From Planctomycetota bacterium (GTDB taxonomy: Bacteria; Planctomycetota; Phycisphaerae; Sedimentisphaerales; Anaerobacaceae): a stretch of 5,399 bases of DNA. Of this stretch, positions 4,723 to 5,399 are shown in pieces (position 1 is the stretch's first letter; every line of letters starts with the position of its first letter). Made by a program: the position numbers and the translations under genes. The stretch covers positions 1,599,966-1,605,364 of the forward strand of contig CP070830.1 of assembly GCA_020344865.1 (NCBI GenBank). The letters are read 5' to 3'. The notes under the pieces are model-generated. The model did no database searches, had not been told where the DNA came from, and saw only the letters and a list, made by a program, of their open reading frames with translations.

Positions 4723-5399
4723 TTCCGGGTCTTTGCTATCATCAGATTCATACGCGCCTGCTCCCAGTCAGGCCTCAACAAAAGGGCCTTCTCATACTGG
4801 GCGATGGCTTCTCCAAATTCTCCCTGTTGAAACATAATATTGCCGAGATTGTAGTAGGCCTCTGCCAGATTCGGGTTAATCTCCAAGGCCCTGGTACAGT
4901 GCTCGAAGGCCTTTTCGTATTTGGCCTGTCTGGCCAGAACACTGCCGAGATTATTGTGAGCTTCCGCAGACCGGGGATTAATCTTCAGCCCATCGGCGTA
5001 GCACTTAACCGCCTCATCAAGCTGTCCTCGTTGCTCGAAAATAGTACCGAGCGCGAAGCGAGGCCCCACCTGGTTTGGATTCAGACGCACCGATTCAGTA
5101 AAGTGCCAGATCGCTTCGTCATACCTGCCCTGCTCGGCCAGCATCTTAGCCAGACTATTGTGCAAACCAATCTGGCCGGCATTTAGTTCGAGGCTTTTGA
5201 GGGTATACATCTCGGCCGCTTCCTCGTCGTCTTCGGCAAACGCAATTGTACTCAAGTACGTATAAACTCCGTGGTAATCAGGCCGCTGCGACAGTAATTC
5301 ATGGCACAGACTTTTTGCCTTGTCATATCTCTTTTGACGAATCAGAGTAGCCGCATTCGAATTGGATAAATGAAAGCCAATCAAATCTTTGGGGTCCTC
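4707..5399 (-). CDS. Tetratricopeptide-repeat protein, C-terminal part (5' end outside window)
   Basis: The last 231 residues of a TPR protein are encoded here, and the frame is open to the window edge. A TTG at 5384 could be read as a start but has no ribosome-binding site and lies inside the open frame. Counting from that codon, six 34-residue TPR units run at about 4-37, 38-71, 72-105, 106-139, 140-173 and 174-207. The last three are the most regular, for example 'AEAYYNLGNIMFQQGEFGEAI' in shape. A short charged tail ending in Lys-Gln-Gln-Gln-Trp follows. TPR arrays form a scaffold for protein contacts, and no catalytic motif is visible. The segment just before the repeats (EDPKDLIGFH) recalls, from memory only, the linker between an N-terminal enzyme domain and a TPR tail in some large proteins such as sulfatase-TPR fusions. 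The partner and function are unknown. The aldolase gene lies downstream on the same strand but has its own promoter candidate. Confidence 0.85.
   Translation of the reverse strand, partial: EDPKDLIGFHLSNSNAATLIRQKRYDKAKSLCHELLSQRPDYHGVYTYLSTIAFAEDDEEAAEMYTLKSLELNAGQIGLHNSLAKMLAEQGRYDEAIWHFTESVRLNPNQVGPRFALGTIFEQRGQLDEAVKCYADGLKINPRSAEAHNNLGSVLARQAKYEKAFEHCTRALEINPNLAEAYYNLGNIMFQQGEFGEAIAQYEKALLLRPDWEQARMNLMIAKTRKQQQW

Noticed and set aside
4704..5186. A 160-codon open frame on the plus strand opposite the TPR gene
   Set aside because: It lies wholly opposite a clear repeat protein, and its translation has no domain-like pattern. It is an antisense shadow of the TPR codons.

Overview
The window reads as bacterial chromosome of roughly even base composition. 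It has dense gene packing, good Shine-Dalgarno sites and no sign of phage, transposon or CRISPR. The gene content is compatible with a Gram-negative-type bacterium: a LolD/MacB-type ABC exporter pair, a class II aldolase, a HisC-family aminotransferase, a CbbY-like phosphatase and a six-repeat TPR protein. My weak guess is Planctomycetota or a relative. This rests on general resemblance, since no marker gene is present.

Layout. Bases 1-1543 (+ strand) hold the 3' part of an ABC permease gene followed, after 2 bases, by its ATPase gene. Bases 1573-4439 (- strand) hold three genes in the order aldolase (4439-3564), HisC-type aminotransferase (3465-2368) and CbbY-type HAD phosphatase (2343-1573). 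The two blocks converge with only 29 bases between stop codons. Bases 4707-5399 (- strand) hold the C-terminal end of a TPR protein whose start lies beyond the window. The only long non-coding stretch is 4440-4706. It carries a plausible promoter and an unusually hairpin-rich leader for the aldolase gene.

How the genes may work together. The permease and ATPase should form one inner-membrane machine that exports or extracts a substrate, perhaps a lipoprotein or a small molecule. The three minus-strand enzymes all handle phosphorylated small molecules: an aldolase making or splitting a ketose (bis)phosphate, an aminotransferase of a family that uses a phosphorylated keto substrate, and a phosphatase of a family that uses sugar phosphates. 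They may act in sequence, or they may simply be housekeeping neighbours.

The most interesting non-coding observation is a similar GCCGGT-armed inverted repeat around an AT-rich, -10-like centre upstream of both the aldolase and the aminotransferase genes. The aldolase leader also holds a set of mutually exclusive stems. I see no clear evidence of a wholly new system here. The regulatory structures and the enzyme trio are the parts that merit checking.
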